Assembly: GCA_009922405.1 (NCBI GenBank)
Contig: RFVZ01000156.1
Coordinates: forward strand, 1-6,174
Reading direction: 5' to 3'
From: Betaproteobacteria bacterium
GTDB lineage: Bacteria; Pseudomonadota; Gammaproteobacteria; Burkholderiales; Burkholderiaceae_E
Length of the DNA stretch: 6,174 bases
The translations under genes and the position numbers were made by a program. This document shows, in pieces, positions 5,865 through 6,174 of this stretch (positions within the stretch are counted from its first letter, which is position 1; each line of letters opens with the position of its first letter). The notes below the pieces were generated by a model. The model searched no databases. It had not been told where the DNA came from and was given only the letters and a program-made list of their open reading frames with translations.

Positions 5865-6174
5865 GTCGTACTTCATGGCAGCGGTCCGATCGCCGATCAC
5901 TTGGCCGACCGGCTGGTAAGCTTCCAGGGGCAATCCCCCAAGCGCGACACCGCTAGCCTCTGGGTCGGATTGGCGATTGACGATGCCCGGTTGATATTGA
6001 GCGACGGACGCACCGCAACCGACTGGGCCGCTTCAATCAAAACGCCCGATGTCGCGGTGTTCGATCGATTCGTCGTGGCACAAATGATCGCCAAAAAAGG
6101 AACCGACAAACCTGAGCAGATTCCTCTGGCTTTCTCCACCGCAACGGGTTCGAGCCCTTCATGGCAGTCGCAAG
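5865..6174 (+). CDS. paaH: PaaH-type dehydrogenase, internal segment in opposite orientation (partial at both ends)
   Basis: The plus-strand frame encodes 103 residues that fit the part of a PaaH-type protein lying just before its last domain. VVLHGSGPIADHLADRL reads as a nucleotide-binding-like strand and helix, LILSDGRTATDWAA as the conserved SDGR(T/S)AT motif, and the last 20 residues (PEQIPLAFSTATGSSPSW then QSQ) are shared with the minus-strand piece. If 6174 is joined to the minus strand at 5801, the protein runs on without a frame break into VPAWLSALGFQP and TDTPGLIV, giving about 204 C-terminal residues of one protein. An ATG at 5814 is in frame but would use antisense repeat sequence as its N terminus, so it is not accepted as a start. 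Either this segment is inverted in the assembly or the gene is truly rearranged. Confidence 0.68.
6113..6174 (-). repeat. Right arm of the 62-bp inverted repeat, ending at the window edge
   Basis: This is the exact reverse complement of 5802-5863 and finishes on the last base available, so the repeat may be longer than 62 bp. A repeat that coincides with the end of a sequence is typical of an assembly stopping when it re-enters its own already used sequence on the other strand. Confidence 0.97.

Noticed and set aside
5897..6139. 80-residue minus-strand open frame between the inverted repeat arms
   Set aside because: It is antisense to the plus-strand segment that carries the recognisable SDGRTATD motif, and it resembles no family I know.
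5814..6174. Plus-strand open frame starting at ATG 5814 and running off the window
   Set aside because: Its first 17 codons are the antisense of the PaaH coding repeat, joined to sense PaaH sequence at the fold-back. It is therefore a product of the junction and not a natural N terminus.
5802..6174. Inverted repeat as the ends of a transposon or a 249-bp invertible switch
   Set aside because: Both arms and the intervening segment are ordinary coding sequence of one gene. There is no transposase, recombinase or target-site duplication in view, and the repeat ends at the sequence edge.

Overview
The window looks like a fragment of a moderately GC-rich Gram-negative proteobacterium, probably a betaproteobacterium (Burkholderiales-like). 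The evidence is an outer-membrane TonB-dependent receptor, a small lipoprotein with a lipobox, and a PaaH-type two-domain 3-hydroxyacyl-CoA dehydrogenase whose wording resembles that group. The taxonomic guess rests on protein style only. Its right-hand end lies exactly at the end of an inverted repeat, which suggests a contig end.

Bases 1-2229 (+) hold a tight three-gene vitamin/cofactor salvage operon: the C-terminal part of a TonB-dependent receptor (start outside the window), a PnuC-family transporter, and a P-loop kinase resembling the ribosylnicotinamide kinase domain of NadR. Together they suggest passage of nicotinamide riboside through the outer membrane, diffusion through the inner membrane, and trapping by phosphorylation toward NAD. 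A thiamine-type PnuT system is the main alternative; the NadR-like kinase argues for nicotinamide riboside.

Bases 2283-3197 (-) hold two small genes read in the same frame: a 71-residue lipoprotein, then an unrecognised exported or membrane-anchored protein of up to 221 residues with no ATG start. Bases 3198-3343 are a divergent intergenic region with a hairpin and repeated CTGGAT words. Bases 3344-5506 (+) encode a 720-residue secreted Ser/Thr/Tyr-rich protein with a duplicated N-terminal module and a C-terminal YHYH domain.

Bases 5497-6174 carry pieces of a paaH-like gene in conflicting orientation. The C-terminal end is on the minus strand (5863 down to 5497), while the segment that should directly precede it is on the plus strand (5865-6174). 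The two pieces share a perfect 62-bp inverted repeat that includes the last base of the window. This fold-back is most simply an assembly or amplification chimera; a real inversion cannot be excluded from the sequence alone.

No tRNA, rRNA, CRISPR array, insertion sequence or clear rho-independent terminator was seen. No intergenic stretch exceeds about 150 bases.
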